Assembly: GCA_003427395.1 (NCBI GenBank)
Contig: BFEA01000024.1
Location: 2,229,987-2,293,986, forward strand
Source of the DNA: Chara braunii
Taxonomy: Eukaryota; Streptophyta; Charophyceae; Charales; Characeae
Length of the DNA stretch: 64,000 nt
Direction: 5' to 3'
Below are positions 44,493-56,542 of the stretch, in pieces; positions within the stretch are counted from its first letter, which is position 1; each line of letters begins with the position of its first letter. The notes beneath the pieces are model-generated. The model was not told the DNA's origin, ran no database searches, and saw nothing but the letters and a program-made list of their open reading frames with translations. Position numbers and translations under genes: made by a program.

Positions 44493-46310
44493 ATGAGCGA
44501 ATCAGACGGTGGGGAGGATAGTTCTGACGATAGGAGGCAGACACGACGGGATACCGCTAGGATACCTGTTGTGTTCCAGGTTCTACTACCAGGAGACAAA
44601 AGAAGGCTTGGGGCCGAGACAAGGGCCCGCAATCTAGAGAGTGCGAGAGCAGCAGCAGCAGCGGCTGAACGTGCGTTAGCAGCAGCAGCAGCTAGCACTG
44701 TAGCTATGGCTACCTCGGCAGCAACTTCTGCTGCAAACTCCACTGGTCAAGGGCTGGGCATGCCGACCAGTTCACAGTCATCTCCAGTACGTCAGGAGCT
44801 GGCACTAGTGAGATGGCGGGCTCGCAGTTTAGCTCGCTGCCTCCACGCACCAGGGAGCAGATGGAGCTCCAGCAAGTCGAGAGGGTCCGCTTGAGGCTAG
44901 AGAAGGAACTCAGGCAGGCTAGTAAAAGAGAGAAAGAGATTAGATATAGGAGTGTCCGACTAGAGGGTAGGGAGGCAGACAAGGCTGCGCTAGAGGGGTT
45001 AGATGACTCGACCCTTAGCAACAATGAAAAGATTTTGAAGGCGAGCATCCTGTCCATGCACGCATACATGGACAGTAAACTGGATACAATCCAGGACACC
45101 TTGGACCAGATCCTGAATGCCATGCACAAACCAGGAATCAGGCCAGCAATCTTCTCGTCGCTGCCATTCTCAGCGGCGACAGGCCCCTATGCCGCTCAGT
45201 CCAGACCACAACCAAGTGGTACATCAGCAGCAGCCTTATCTCAAATTATTTCTTCTTTATCTTTCGGTCCAGCGACTGGTGCTACACCACAGTCGCCACC
45301 TGTCTCGCCAACGGGACAACAATTTCCTTGGTATCCCAAGACCGCTCTGAAACCACCTCCAACCTTCTCAGAAGACAAAAAGGATGAGGGTCTCGACACG
45401 TGGTTGAGAACAGTTCCAGTCTGGGTGAGGGCAAAGAGGACATTGGTAGAAGAGGAAGTGATAACTGCTGCATCCTACTTAGAGGGTTCAGCAGCTCGCT
45501 CGCTTAATGGATTGGTTGCTTCAAAGGGTTTCGGCAGGAACATGGGTGATTGGGTGGAGACCCACACCCTAGAGAGCTTTATGGACTTAAGGCTCGATGG
45601 CACAACCCTCAGTAGGCACACATTGCCACTGACCAACTTCTAAAGCTTGATGCTAGAAAGTACAAGTCAGTGTGAGAACTCACCACAACCGTAGAGCGCC
45701 TGATCGTAGTCCCAGGAGTGGAGTACAATCCACAGGTCTTGTTGACCACGTTCTTGAGATGTCTTCCCACCGACATCAAGAACTTATTGGCCAGTGAAGC
45801 TCGTAGAGAGTATCACACCTTTGAGACATTCAGCAGTGCTCAAACCCCTTCTACGGACGAGAGAAAGAAAAAGACTCCACAAGAGTGGAAGAAGAAGGGT
45901 AGTCGATTGATGATGGTTGATTCCGAAGGGAATCAAAATGAAATCGATGATGTTTCTGAACGTGTGGAGGGTGCAGAGTTAGATGGCGAGGAGAGTGTTG
46001 AGGGTAGGAACCTCGCCGCTGCAGTTAAGACTAAGGCAGCAGGCCGCGGCAAGGGCAATCAGCAAAGGAGTCTGGGGCAGGCCGCCAACCCAAACAAAAT
46101 AGCAGTTTGGGTTAGGGCAGGCCTGGATCAAGAAGTGCGGCGGGATCGTTGGTCGCGTGGTGCTTGCATAAACTGTGGCGAGTAAGGCCATACACAGTTT
46201 AAATGCAAGAACCCGAAGGTCTCGCAGAAGATCCCTCCTAAGAGTGGGTTTCCTTCTTCTCAGTCTCGGGCCTATACGAGCTCCAGCTCGGGAAACACTT
46301 AAGGCCGGTA
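44493..46310 (+). pseudogene. G2 gag: alanine-rich coiled coil, capsid-like domain, zinc knuckle
   Basis: The ATG at 44493 opens a frame with an acidic start (MSESDGGEDSSDD) and an alanine-rich helix. Near 44810-44890 the frame changes to MAGSQFSSLPPRTREQMEL, followed by a coiled coil and the capsid-like stretch FSEDKKDEGLDTWLRTVPVWV and ITAASYLEGSAARSLNGL. After a stop at 45641-45643 the region continues at 45718 with NPQVLLTTFLRCLPTDIKNLL. The zinc knuckle reads CINCGE, an in-frame TAA at 46183-46185, then GHTQFKC, so a stop codon sits inside the knuckle. Gag would form the particle and package RNA. The damage is limited to a few positions. Confidence 0.8.
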
Positions 46311-46532
46311 GAAGATGTAGTTGCTTCTACTCTCCTTGAAGCGGGTGATGTACCCTCCCCGTTTCAAGAGTTGGCCAAAGCTATTGACTCCTTAGTCACC
46401 CCGCAGACGCATCCGGACCCAACTATACTCTGTACGTTGGATGTGTCTGAAGCCTTAGAGGACCTTCAAGGTGAATGGTCGGCAAGGGACCCTCATGGCA
46501 CTGAGTAGAGGTCCTAGAGGGGAAACTTCGTT

Positions 46533-47402
46533 GTGGAAGTTGGTGTGGGTGGTTGCAAGTGTCGCGCCTTCGTAGACATTGGCTCCACGCGAAACTTCAT
46601 AAGTCGCGACTGTGTTGACAGACTGTGCCTAAAGGACCGGGTGCAGCGCCTTAGTAGACCAGTAGCATCTACTTTGGCCAACAAAGAGCGCATGATGGTG
46701 GAGGACTACGTTAAGGATGTCGTCTGCACCTTCTCCTACCCAGGAGGAGAGATCAACCATAAGATATCATTCGTGGTGAGCGACGAGTTGCCTGTTGACA
46801 TGTTGTTGGGCATGTACTACCTCAAGGTTGCCAAGCCCCAGTTTGACTGGGACAAGAAAGTGTTGAAGCACGAGTTACCTAGCGGGAGAACCGTTAGACT
46901 GACTAAGTATAAAGCCAGTAGGTTAATAGACTCCAATGGGTGCTTATGCGCATCAGCTTCCTATAACTATTACAAAGAAAACCAAGAGGAAGGTATGTAC
47001 TTCGTCTATGTCTCTGCAAAAGGGGAGGCCGTTAAAACACCCCCAGAGATAGAGACCATCGTCGCTAAGTACCCTGATCTATTCGAGGATCCCTCGGGAG
47101 TCGTAGACAGGGAGGTTGTCCATGCCATAGAGATCATCCCAGATAGCAAAACACCTAAAGGGAGAATCTATAGGATGGCTCCGACCGAGTTGGACAAGCT
47201 TCGTCGGCAACTGAAAGAGCTCACGGAAAAGGGTTGGATACGTCCTAGCACTTCCCCCTTTGGCTCACCAGTTCTTTTTGTTCCAAAGAAAGGGGGAACA
47301 CTAAGGATGTGCATTGATTATAGAGGCCTCAATGTCATCACCGTTAAGAATGCAAAGCCTCTACCACGCATCGACGACCTATTGGATAGGGTGCAGGGAT
47401 GA
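46533..47402 (+). pseudogene. G2 protease and reverse transcriptase fingers
   Basis: A 289-codon open frame starts with the protease loop [16 protein letters not shown] (DIGS instead of DSGA/T; aspartate kept) and [19 protein letters not shown], the ILGMDWL-like region. It reads through a linker into [49 protein letters not shown] and [14 protein letters not shown]. It ends in a single TGA at 47400-47402. The same frame goes on as KYYTKIDLKSGYHQIAI, so one substitution truncates the enzyme just before its first catalytic aspartate. Confidence 0.88.
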
Positions 47403-47870
47403 AAGTACTATACAAAGATAGACTTAAAATCCGGCTACCATCAGATTGCCATAAGAGAAGACGATCAACACAAAGCCCTTTGGCCTTTACAATGTGCTGG
47501 GTACATTCCAGCACGCCATGAATAGGATCTTCCATGACAACTTAGATAAGTTCGTTGTCGTGTACCTCGACGATATACTTATCTTTAGTAGAACTATCGA
47601 GGAGCATGCTCAGCATGTAGACAAACTACTTTCACTCCACAAATATAAGATAAACTCGAATCTTGTACTTGGGTCATGAAGTATCGCGGATGGGATTAGG
47701 CCCGAAAATGCGAAAGTGGCTAACATTAGGGACTACCCACGACCCCACTCTGTAATTGAGGTCAGATCATTCTTGGGAATGTGTGGTTATTACTGCAACT
47801 TTGTAAAAAACTATAGCACGATTGCATCTCCCTTGACTGATCTAACTCGACTTGACACACCATGGGACTG
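47403..47870 (+). pseudogene. G2 reverse transcriptase palm and thumb
   Basis: KYYTKIDLKSGYHQI carries an intact first aspartate. A frameshift after QHKA leads into another frame with [32 protein letters not shown] (YLDD intact). A further shift near 47675 precedes YLGHEVSRMGLGPENAKVANI and SFLGMCGYYCNFVKNYSTIA. The domain is nearly complete but spread over three frames. Confidence 0.85.
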
Positions 47871-48813
47871 AACCGACGAGTGTGAGGCATCTTTCAAACG
47901 TTTGAAGCATGCTCTCACGCACCATGAGGTTCTCATGGTACCCGACCCGCAAAGGTCATTTGTTGTAATCACGGATGCAAGCCAATACGACATTGGCGCA
48001 GTACTGGCTCAACAGGAAGGGAAGAAGTTGAGACCGGTCGAGTGCATGAGCAAAAAGATGCCATCAAAGAAGTTGGCAAAGTCCACCTACAAGAGGGAAC
48101 TCTACGCTCTCTACAAGGCACTTGTCCACTGGAGGCACTATCTATTAGGAAGGTTTCTCTATTTGAGAACTGACCATCAGACTCTCAAGTGGATCAAGAC
48201 ACAATCGGTTCGCTCCAATGCACTCAAACGCTGGATTAAAATCATAGATCAGTATGACTTCAAACTAGATTATGTGAAGGGAGAGTACAACAAGGTTGCA
48301 AATGCGTTGTCTAGAAGGGCAGAGTACCTGAGTGCGCTGATTTCTGAGTTTGGCCTATCTGAGGACGTGACTCGATCTATGGAGAAAGCCTACAAGGAAG
48401 ATCCTATCACGATGGACATCATCAACAAACTTCAGGTTAAAGACAAGGCGACCACTGATGAGTTTGTGATGGTGGATGGGTTCCTCTTTCTTGAGAAGGT
48501 AGGGTTTAAGAGATTAGTTGTTCCATCTAGGGAAGATTTGCGTAGTTTATTTTTAGGTGAGTGCCATGACGCAACGGGGCATTTCGGCTACAAGAAGACT
48601 AGTGCTAACTTAGTACAGCGATTTTGGTGGCCTAACATGCTCGACGATGCAAAGAAGTACGTACAGACCTGTCAGGTCTGTCAGCGGGACAAGCCGCGGA
48701 CTCAAGCCTCTACCCATTCCTGCTGGCCCAGGGCAGCGTATCTCCATGGACTTCGTGGATACTCTGGTGACCAGCAAGAATGGCAAGAGGCACATCTTCG
48801 TCATATTGGATAG
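47871..48813 (+). pseudogene. G2 RNase H and integrase zinc-binding domain
   Basis: The stretch follows an in-frame TGA at 47869-47871, where homologues read W (LDTPWD then TDECEASFK). It then carries VVITDASQYDIGAVLAQQ, YKRELYALYKAL, LRTDHQTLKWI and NKVANALSRRAEY, the four RNase H landmarks with acidic residues present. From about 48560 it reads ECHDATGHFGYKKTSANLVQRFWWPNM and CQVCQRDKPR, the HHCC zinc-binding domain of integrase. After that the frame drifts into a non-homologous tail, because the core continues in another frame. Confidence 0.88.
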
Positions 48814-49841
48814 GTTCACTAAGTACGCTAGACTAATCGCCATGCCAGAGACTGTCAGGACTGAGCACGTCATCAAGTTGTTCATGGACAACTGGGTGCG
48901 TGACTTTGGACTTCCGAAAACAATTGTCAGCGACAGAGATATACGCTTCACAAGTGAGATGTGGACGACGGCGGCTGAACAGATGGGCAGCCAGCTTCAG
49001 ATGACTTCTGGGAATAACCCGAAGCAAATGGGCAGGCTGAACAGATGAACCGAGTGGTGCAGCATCTGCTGAGGCATTACATCAAGCCCAACCAGGATGA
49101 CTGGGGTGAGAAATTACCTCTCATCGCCAGCCTGTACAACAACTATGTACACAACACCACCGACGTAAGTCCTAATCAACTTCATTTGGGGTGGAAGCCT
49201 AGATCTGCTCTAGACTTCCTCCCCCCTGAAAACCGAACTGCTGCAACTCCTGGAACCATTGAATTTGGTGTCCAGTATGAGAAACTGTTGCAGCAGACTA
49301 TCGAACACATCAAGAAATCTCAGGAAGCCATGATTGTGTCTGAGAATAAGTGTCGCCGACAGTCCACATTTCAGATATGGGAACGCGTCTGGGTCAAGGC
49401 TAGTGAGTTGGGACAGGAGTTTGGCATCTCTAGGAAACTAATGCCTCAGTATTTCGGACCCTGGGAAGTCCTAGACATTGTGGGGAATGATTTGGATGGT
49501 CCCTCGTACGTCATTCGTATCCCTCTCACCTTGTTTTTCACGCCCCCAAGCTTGCACCTTTCGCTAAGGCATCACAACTCCCATCACGGAGATCTATGCT
49601 GCCCCCAACCATGGATGGCCACGTGGACGTCGACGACATCCTCCATCACAGAGACACGCCTGTTCCCAAGCCACCAGGCAGGGGAAGACCTCCCAAACCT
49701 GCGAGGGAATACAGAGTACATTTCAGGCATCATACGGATCCGAAGGAAGATCGATGGATCTCAAGGGAGGAACTTGTCAAGGAAGCTCCTCATATCGTGG
49801 AAAATTATGAGAAGAAACTGAAGGGGAAGGCACCAGCATGA
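48700..49841 (+). pseudogene. G2 integrase core and chromodomain-like tail
   Basis: Motifs in order are QRISMDFVDTLV (first aspartate), IVSDRDIRFTSEMW (second), then a frameshift near 49015 inside the MTSG..NPEANGQAEQMN block that carries the glutamate. ISRKLMPQYFGPWEVLDIVG is the GPY/F-like module. A last frame change near 49530 leads to REYRVHFRHHTDPKEDRWISREEL, a chromodomain-like tail shared with G1, G3 and the deleted element. The stop at 49839-49841 lies about 40 bp before the 3' LTR. Confidence 0.87.
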
Positions 49842-49879
49842 AGCATCTCAGCGGACTTTCGAAGCTAAGGGGGATCGAA

Positions 49880-50959
49880 TGTGAGGAACAAGCCCTCAAG
49901 GGGCCCTATCACACATCACATTGTTCTGGGCTAAGGGCCCCAGCAAGCCAAGTGCCTGCCCTAAGTGAACGCGGGCCTGAATATTCGTCAAAAGCAAAAT
50001 TCGACATTTCCATATGTGGGTATTCAGGCTCTCGCAGCACGCCAGTTGGTTGGGAAGACGCGTGAGCCCCACATTGCTGCAACATACAGTTGGCCCAGGC
50101 CTTGACAGTTGCGCCTGGGCACACAAACACAAAGCAGGGCCGATACATTGGGGAGCAAGCCTTCGGCCTTGGCAAAGGCTGAAGTGCCAATGCACCTGCC
50201 TGGGCGCCCTGCACAGATGCAGCAAACAGCCCAAGTCCGGAGACTCAAGCCGTGCCTAACTACAAAGGGCCCAGGCCCTCAACTGTAGGCTCGGGCCTGG
50301 GCGCAGGGCCTGGGACCCAACCAGGCCACACGCAGCATCCAGGAGGCTGCCACTTCCACAAAAGGAAGGAAGCAGCCCAGGCGAGGCATTCTGGCCAGCG
50401 CTGGCAATGCGGAAGTGCTGTTGCGCTCTCGCTTGATGCTGCGCTAATGCCAAGGGCGCTGACAGGGAGCCAGAGGTGAAGTGGGGCGCTGCAGGGCAGC
50501 GGGGCGCAAGCAGCCATAGCCGGGCTGTTGGGCGCCAGGGGGTACAGCGGATGATCAGGTGGTCTTCAGGGAAGGAGGCGCTGTGTGGGGTAATCAAGGT
50601 TTGATTGAGGGTGACGAGATACGTACCACGTACATGAAGAGAGGTCAGCGATGGTGTTGCCAGTCATGTACATTGGTCTTCGAGAGTCGAAGTGATCCTG
50701 TTGCGTGAACCGGCTGTAGGTAGGCTAGTCAGGTAGAGTAGGCTGGGTGTCGAGCGCTAGACAGGAGAGAGCGACTTTGGATATTGTGTTGGTGTGGCCT
50801 ACAGGCTTGGACATTGGCTCATTACTTCATTGTATTGCTCCATATGGATGGTTTCTTCAGGTGCATTTGTACTCTCCGCTTGGGACACGACTACTTGTTC
50901 AGCTGTGTGATTTCCCAACTTGGTTTTTATGTATATCGCTCACACTCATATTCCTTGCA
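49880..50959 (+). repeat. 3' LTR of G2 (1080 bp)
   Basis: It is paired with 42105-43194. It ends TTCCTTGCA at 50959, followed by GTTG, the right target duplication. It lacks a short stretch near 50322 that the 5' copy has near 42550. Confidence 0.92.
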
Positions 50960-51154
50960 GTTGTAGGAGCTCTAGAAGTTGTCTTCGTCGAGCGTGCGCG
51001 CAAAGAAATAGAGAGAGAGAGGGAGAGAAAGAGGGAGAGAGACAGGGAGAGAGAGAGAGAAAGAGAGAGAGAGAGGGAGAGAGGGAGAGAGGGGGAGAGA
51101 GAGTGAGCGAGAGAGAGAGAGTGAGAGAGAGAGAGAGAGTGTGTGAGAGAGAGA
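50960..51154. repeat. Continuation of the host monomer and a GA-rich microsatellite
   Basis: After the target duplication the host unit continues AGGAGCTCTAGAAGTTGTCTTCGTCGAGCGTG, matching the second half of the unit near 41950-41990. A GA-rich tract (51007-51154) follows. G3 starts inside this tract. Confidence 0.78.
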
Positions 51155-52100
51155 TGTTATGGTCCTGGCCAATTTCGAGATACACATCTATCAGATAGTA
51201 CAATGTCGCCCAATTGCAGAAAGGAATGAATGAACTTGAGAGGAGAGAGGATTAGAAGAAGAAGAAGTAAGAAAGAAGAAGAAGATGATGTACACCAGCA
51301 CATCTCCTCCTCCTTATCTCCCCCTTCTCTTATTCATACAAGAAATAAAAATACAATGTTGAATAGCTGATTCAGAATCAATGTCCGAGTCCCTCTTCTA
51401 CTCCAGGTATCACTTGAGGTCCACCATAGCCATGGCCACCTCCCCCACTCTTCACTCTCATAGCCCGAGGCTATGGCGGACTACTAGGCCTTGCCCAGAT
51501 GCCCAAAGGACAACCCAAAGCAGCTATGGCTGCTCTAGATCAGGCCGCCATGCCCAACCCTGCCTTGAAGCTTCTTGGTGTGGCTCTCCCCAATTGGGGA
51601 CTCCCTGCTGCAGCGCCCACCAAGGTGATGAAGATGGCATCCACCATAGCCAGGTAAGTACCCCTGGCGCTCCTCCCTCCTTCCTTCTTCCTCCCTCGTG
51701 TCCTTCTCCTTCCTCCCCAGCAGCGCTGCTCCAGCATAGCGCTGCTCCAACCAGCGCTCCACCAGTGTGTCGTCAAACTTGCACACGGAAAAAGAGGTCG
51801 GGCTCTTCGCCCGACTGGGAGATATAGCGGCCTGCTTGCCTCTTCGGGCGGTGACTTCCAGGCCGCTCAGCCTTCCAAGCAAACCGGTACCTCCTCCTTT
51901 TCGGAGGGAAACATCATTGCAGCGTATGATATTTGCCCGTACAGGCCCTAGACCCAAACTGGTTGGACTGGTATCCACCTAGACCTAACCTACAACTACT
52001 GGGCCTCTAAAAATGCCAGTTTTGTCTTCTTCTACTCGGCCTCCCGTACCCGCACATCTACCTCTTCAGGGTGCGGTACCGGCCTACCCGCTACACAACA

Positions 52101-52153
<53 letters not shown>

Positions 52154-52500
52154 TGTGTATGTGTGTGTGTGTGTGTGCGTGTGTGTTCCCGATACCGGCA
52201 GTCTGTCGCCGGGTATCAACAGAGTCGTCATCCTGCTTGGTTCAAGCATGGAGTGTTTTTCCTGCTGCGATCCCTCAATGTCACGACCACAGTAAGTACC
52301 GGCCCTTAGGGCCCAATGAACAGTAAGTGCCCTCGCGGGCCACACACACACTCAAGCCAACCAGCACTCAGACAGACATGCAGTCCAGCAAACGTGCACA
52401 CACAGACTTGGTAGCAAGCGGGAAACTCAGCAGGGCATTCAGTCTATGGGCAAAACTCAGAAATCAGTTGTGTTTCAGTCCATGTTTGGACGGGTCATCA
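51155..52500 (-). repeat. 3' LTR of G3 (1346 bp)
   Basis: It starts TGTTATGG and ends GGGTCATCA on the plus strand (TGATGACCC start on the coding strand). It contains a (CT)n(GT)n microsatellite at about 52104-52186 that the other copy lacks. Confidence 0.87.
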
Positions 52501-52654
52501 CACTACTTCCCCCTCGAGAGCGAGGTCCCTTCGAGCGAGTAACTCATTCTGAGTCCTCGACAAACGCATCGTACCCAAGCAAGGCAAAGAGTTTCCTAGA
52601 GTACTCTGTTGCAGTGAGTCTTGCAGAGATCTTAGGTACAGCGTTAGTGGCGAT

Positions 52655-53866
52655 TTATCGCTCGTAGGCTTTGACAACATGCGGTGCGCTGCGTAGCAGT
52701 TTCTGTTTGGAAATCCAGTACAGATCATCTAATGGATGATACATGAAGTGCACCTGGAACTGTCTGTTGCGTCCCTTCCCTACGTGCTGTTTGATTCTGT
52801 CTATCTCATGCCCGCCTTTGATCGCACGAGGGATCATGTCTTCGCGATAGTCGAACGTCTTAGCATCACGGTGGAGGTACAGTTTCGATGCATGGAACAC
52901 GGGGTATGTGCGCAGATCGGCTGGCACATCAACTACGTACGAAGGGCCAAAGTGGTCTTCGCCAATCACATCCAAAACTTCTCACAATCCGTAATAGAGT
53001 GGGAGAAGTTTGAGAGAGACCCCTTCTTCTTCTGAGAATTCAGACATCTTGACCCACACATAGCTTCCTACCTGAATGTCCGACGGTCGGCGCCCCTTGT
53101 TCGCATGATGGATCATGGCGTGTTGTCGCTCGGTCATGGTTGCAATGGCAACCTTGTGCAAGCGATTATACTTGGCCCTGAAGCCAAGCCTGCCGGGTGT
53201 TAAGCCATGTGGCTGCTCACGAAATAGGTAGGAGAACGGATTACGGATCTGCCAACCGAGATGCAGCCTGTTAGGTGTCATGCTGGTGGCAGAATGCATG
53301 GGGTTTGTTGTACAACTCCCTAACGTAATACAGCTTTTCATCCCATGTTTCCTGATCCGGGATAATCAAAGCGCGGAGAAGTTGGAACACAGTCTGGTTG
53401 ATTTCTTCAACCAAACCGTTGGCTTCAGGGTGTCCGCCAGATGTCATACACAACCTGATCCCCAAATGAGACATGAAGTCCTTCCATTCACTACTAATGA
53501 CGCGCGGGTCCCGATCGCTTACGAGAGTCTTCAGGGTCCCGAACTGCAGAATGTACTTCTGTTGGAACTCACGAATCACTTATTTTGTTGGGGCATGCGG
53601 CGACAAAGGGATCAGATTGAGAAACTTAATCGGTCAACAATCACCATGACTTGTGAGTAGCCGTTCTTACTTACCTTTCCCATGTCGGTGAAGTCAACGG
53701 AGACGGACTCCCCGGAACCATCAAGAATGGGAAAGGGTGCCATGGGCTTTTGTCGGCATGGTTTGATTCGTTGACAGACTCGACACTCAGCCACAAACTT
53801 TTCAGCAGTCCCTTTCATGCCAGGCCAATCAAACTGTCGCAACAGATTTGCATACGTCTTTGCCAT
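52655..53866 (-). pseudogene. G3 integrase and chromodomain-like tail
   Basis: In coding order: LLRQFDWPGM and CRVCQRIKP (zinc-binding domain end), VSVDFTDMGKVSKNGYSQVM (first aspartate), LVSDRDPRVISSEW (second), MTSGGHPEANGLVEEINQ (glutamate), then a frame change and DIQVGSYVWVKMSEF and LLPLYYG. The final stretch (52655-52975) reads DHFGPSYVVDVP, FHASKLYL and QFQVHFMYHPLDDLYWISKQKL, the chromodomain-like tail. Four open segments in different frames carry the domain. All three catalytic acids are present in principle. Confidence 0.85.
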
Positions 53867-54179
53867 GAGTGTCCGCTCCGGCCATTAGCCAAGTCCACAA
53901 AATGCGTGCGGAGAGGCTTATGGTTGGGCACACACAAGCGGTCGTAGTTCCCGTAGGCGTGAAATCAGGCTGATTGCTAGGATCAGCCCGCAGCCGCTCA
54001 AGGATGGGACTAAGTTCCGGATCCTTGGTTGTCTACTCTACGAGCTCCTCCTTCAGTTTTTTTCGGAGGTCGTAGGATTTCACAAGGCAAGTCATGTACT
54101 CAGGGTGGCGAGACAATGCGTCGGTGACTCGATTATAACAGCCCTTTTTGCGCCTCAACTCTAAGTCAAAGATGTCAAT

Positions 54180-54775
54180 TTAATGGAACCAGTGAATTAA
54201 CGTAGGGGACAGGGTAGTTTGCTCCTTGATCCACTTCACGGTCTCATGATCTGAGAACACTTTGAAGTGGCGTCCCAAAAGATAGTGCTTCCAATGGTGC
54301 AAAGCCATATGCAAAGCCATATGCAGAGCATAGAGCTCGTGCATGTAGGTGGAAGTGGCTACCTTTACGTTGGGCATGCGTTCGCTGTAGAATTCGAGCG
54401 GCCGCAAGCCATCGCCGTCATCTTGCTGCAGCACTGCGCCGATTCCTTACTGACTTGCATCCGTAGTAACTACAAATGTCAGTTTGGGATCTGCAATTCG
54501 GAGTACTGGGTAACTTACCAAGGCGTCTTTCAAAGCTTGAAAGGCATTCGTGCACGAGGTATCCCAAGAATAGGGAACATTCTTAATTGTCAGTCGAGAC
54601 AATGCACGCGCAACAATGGAGAAGCGGGGTACAAACTTCCGATAGTATGACGCGAGACCAACAAAAAAGCGCAGTTCGTGAACATTCACTGGTTGAGGCC
54701 AGTTGCGTATGGCCTCTACCTTGGTTGCCTCACTCTCTAGGCCTGCAGCAGACAACCGGTGCCCAAGATAGATGA
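54180..54775 (-). pseudogene. G3 RNase H
   Basis: The stretch 54447-54755 reads NWPQPVNVHELRFFVGLASYYRKF and FVVTTDASQ, then a stop. The stretch 54180-54434 continues LQQDDGDGLRPLEFYSERM, YMHELYALHMALHMALHHWKHYLLG and VFSDHETVKWI. The glutamate and later aspartate are present. The duplicated MALHMALH comes from a 12-base tandem duplication (CATATGCAAAGC-type, 54307-54330) within the active-site helix region, which is unusual and probably harmful. Confidence 0.82.
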
Positions 54776-54799
54776 CACGAGTTGCGTCTTCTTGAGGAT

Positions 54800-55259
54800 G
54801 GTTAGTACTTCCTCAAGGTGCTTGAGGTGTTCCTCCATGGACCTGCCAAAGATTAGTATGTCATCGAGGTAGACCACCACGAACCGGCCAATCTGTTCGC
54901 GGAGGACTTTTGTCCATGAGGCTTTGGAAGGTGGCCGGTATGTTCGTGAGACCGAAGGGCACTACGGTAAACGCATTAAGCCCATCGCGTGTTTTGAATG
55001 CAGTTTTGTGCTGGTCCGCAGGATCGACTTCAATCTGGTGGTAGCCAGACTTGAAATCGACCTTAGAGAAGACCTTGCACCCACCTGCGGCATCAAGCAA
55101 GTCGTCTATTCGGGGTAGTGGATAGGCGTTCTTTCTTGTGATGAGGTTTAGGCCGCGATAGTCAATACACATGCGGAGTTTGCCTCCATTCTTCGGAGCA
55201 AACAAAACAGGAGCACCAAATTCAGACTCACTAGGCTCGATCCACCCTTTGTCAATCAT
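54800..55259 (-). pseudogene. G3 reverse transcriptase
   Basis: [64 protein letters not shown] (aspartate intact) and FTVVPFGLTNIPATFQ are in one frame (54861-55259). A frameshift follows, and VVYLDDILI is visible in another frame near 54855-54880, with the YLDD pair intact. The enzyme is otherwise well preserved. Confidence 0.87.
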
Positions 55260-55274
55260 GTTGTCAATCTGTCG

Positions 55275-56089
55275 CTAGAGTTCCTCCAACTCACCGGGTC
55301 CCATCTGGTACACGCAGCCCTTTGGGGGAACAGCACCCTCGACCAACTCGATGGTGTGTCGGACCGATCGCATGGGGACTCCACATGGCTCGGCCAGAAC
55401 TTCTGGGGACCGTTGGAGTAGGTTTTGGATGTTTGGTGGAACCGGTAGGGGTGGAGGATCAGCAAAGGGATCACCTAAATCAGGTCGTAGGTTGCGAATA
55501 GAGGCGACCGAATCTGAAGTAGGATCATTTGGACTAGTAGAAGGTAGAGAAGTAGAGGTGCTAGAAGTAGAATTACTAGCCGAAGTAGTAGTGGTACTAA
55601 CCGCAAAACTAGATGGCACATGAGTAGGACAAACAAAGCCAACATACAACTGTTCATCCTCCTTGTGTTTGCGCCATTTCTTGCAGAACTTCATAGCATT
55701 CAGAAAAGTCACTAGGGACTCGTGCTTCTCATCCAGGAGGACGGGAAGCTCGTTCCCTTGAGCATCTTTGACCATGAAAAGTGACTCCTTCCACTTGGTC
55801 CATTCGCATTGGGACTGCAGCCAGCCCAAGCCAAGGACAGCGTCGAAGGGACACTTGTCAAGGACATAGAAATTTAGTGCGTGGGTGGCAGTTTTTTTCT
55901 TGTCAAAGGTAGTGTGCACACCTTTGACTGTGTGTAGAAGAGAACTTCCTTGTTGCCAACTTGGGTTCGACAAGGGTTCTGCAAGGCCACTTGCTTCATT
56001 CCCAAGCCCATTTTTCGTATCCCATGAGGTGACATAAAGTTAGTCGTCGCGGCACAACCAATCAAGACACGGAGATAGCGGTGGTTCAT
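55275..56089 (-). pseudogene. G3 aspartic protease and linker
   Basis: The protease loop at 56030-56070 reads VLIGCAATTNFMS where the family has VLIDCGATTNFMS. The catalytic aspartate codon is GGT (56057-56059) and the following glycine is alanine, so the protease is inactive. Another frame (55275-55973) carries FYVLDKCPFDAVLGLGWLQSQCEW, the C-terminal protease region. A serine/threonine-rich linker leads towards reverse transcriptase, ending VRHTIELVEGAVPPKGCVYQMGPGELEEL. Confidence 0.82.
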
Positions 56090-56542
56090 GAGAAGTTTGA
56101 AGAAGATCAGCTTCGATGTCCCTTGGGCACGTTGTTGTTTAATCTCAGCCTAATGCTCCAAGTGGTAGTGGAAGTCGGTCGTCCCAGACTCCTCCCAAGG
56201 CTCAACAACACATCACACACTTCAGCCTTGGCTGCAGCAGATGATTGGGCTTCAAAGGAGGACTGTTGATCTGCACCTGATTCAGTCTCCCTTGCTGAAG
56301 GGTGTGCTGAAGTCGACTCTACGTCCGGGTCTGGTTTCCCTGCAACCTATAGCAATCCTATACTTTATGGTTTGGTTTCTGGCATCTTGAGTCTACCCCG
56401 CCAATCATTTTCAGTGATCCGAAGGTCGACCCATGGTTTAGTGGTGGCATCCTCTGGTTTTGCTGGGATCTAGACTCCCTTGGGAAGTTGGACATAGTTC
56501 TACCCTGCATTCCGATTCGGTCCCCTTGTATTGGCAGTCTTT

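Larger units (their letters stand above)
42105..50959 (+). mobile_element. Ty3/gypsy LTR retrotransposon G2, complete
   Basis: Both LTRs are present (42105-43194 and 49880-50959), flanked by GTTG at 42101-42104 and 50960-50963. Between them, on the plus strand, lie a 1.3-kb leader, gag, protease, reverse transcriptase, RNase H, integrase and a chromodomain-like tail. The LTRs are still very similar, so the insertion is relatively young, but several stops and frameshifts break gag and pol. The purine tract GGGGGATCGAA lies just before the 3' LTR. The flanking monomer reads through when the element is removed. Confidence 0.93.
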
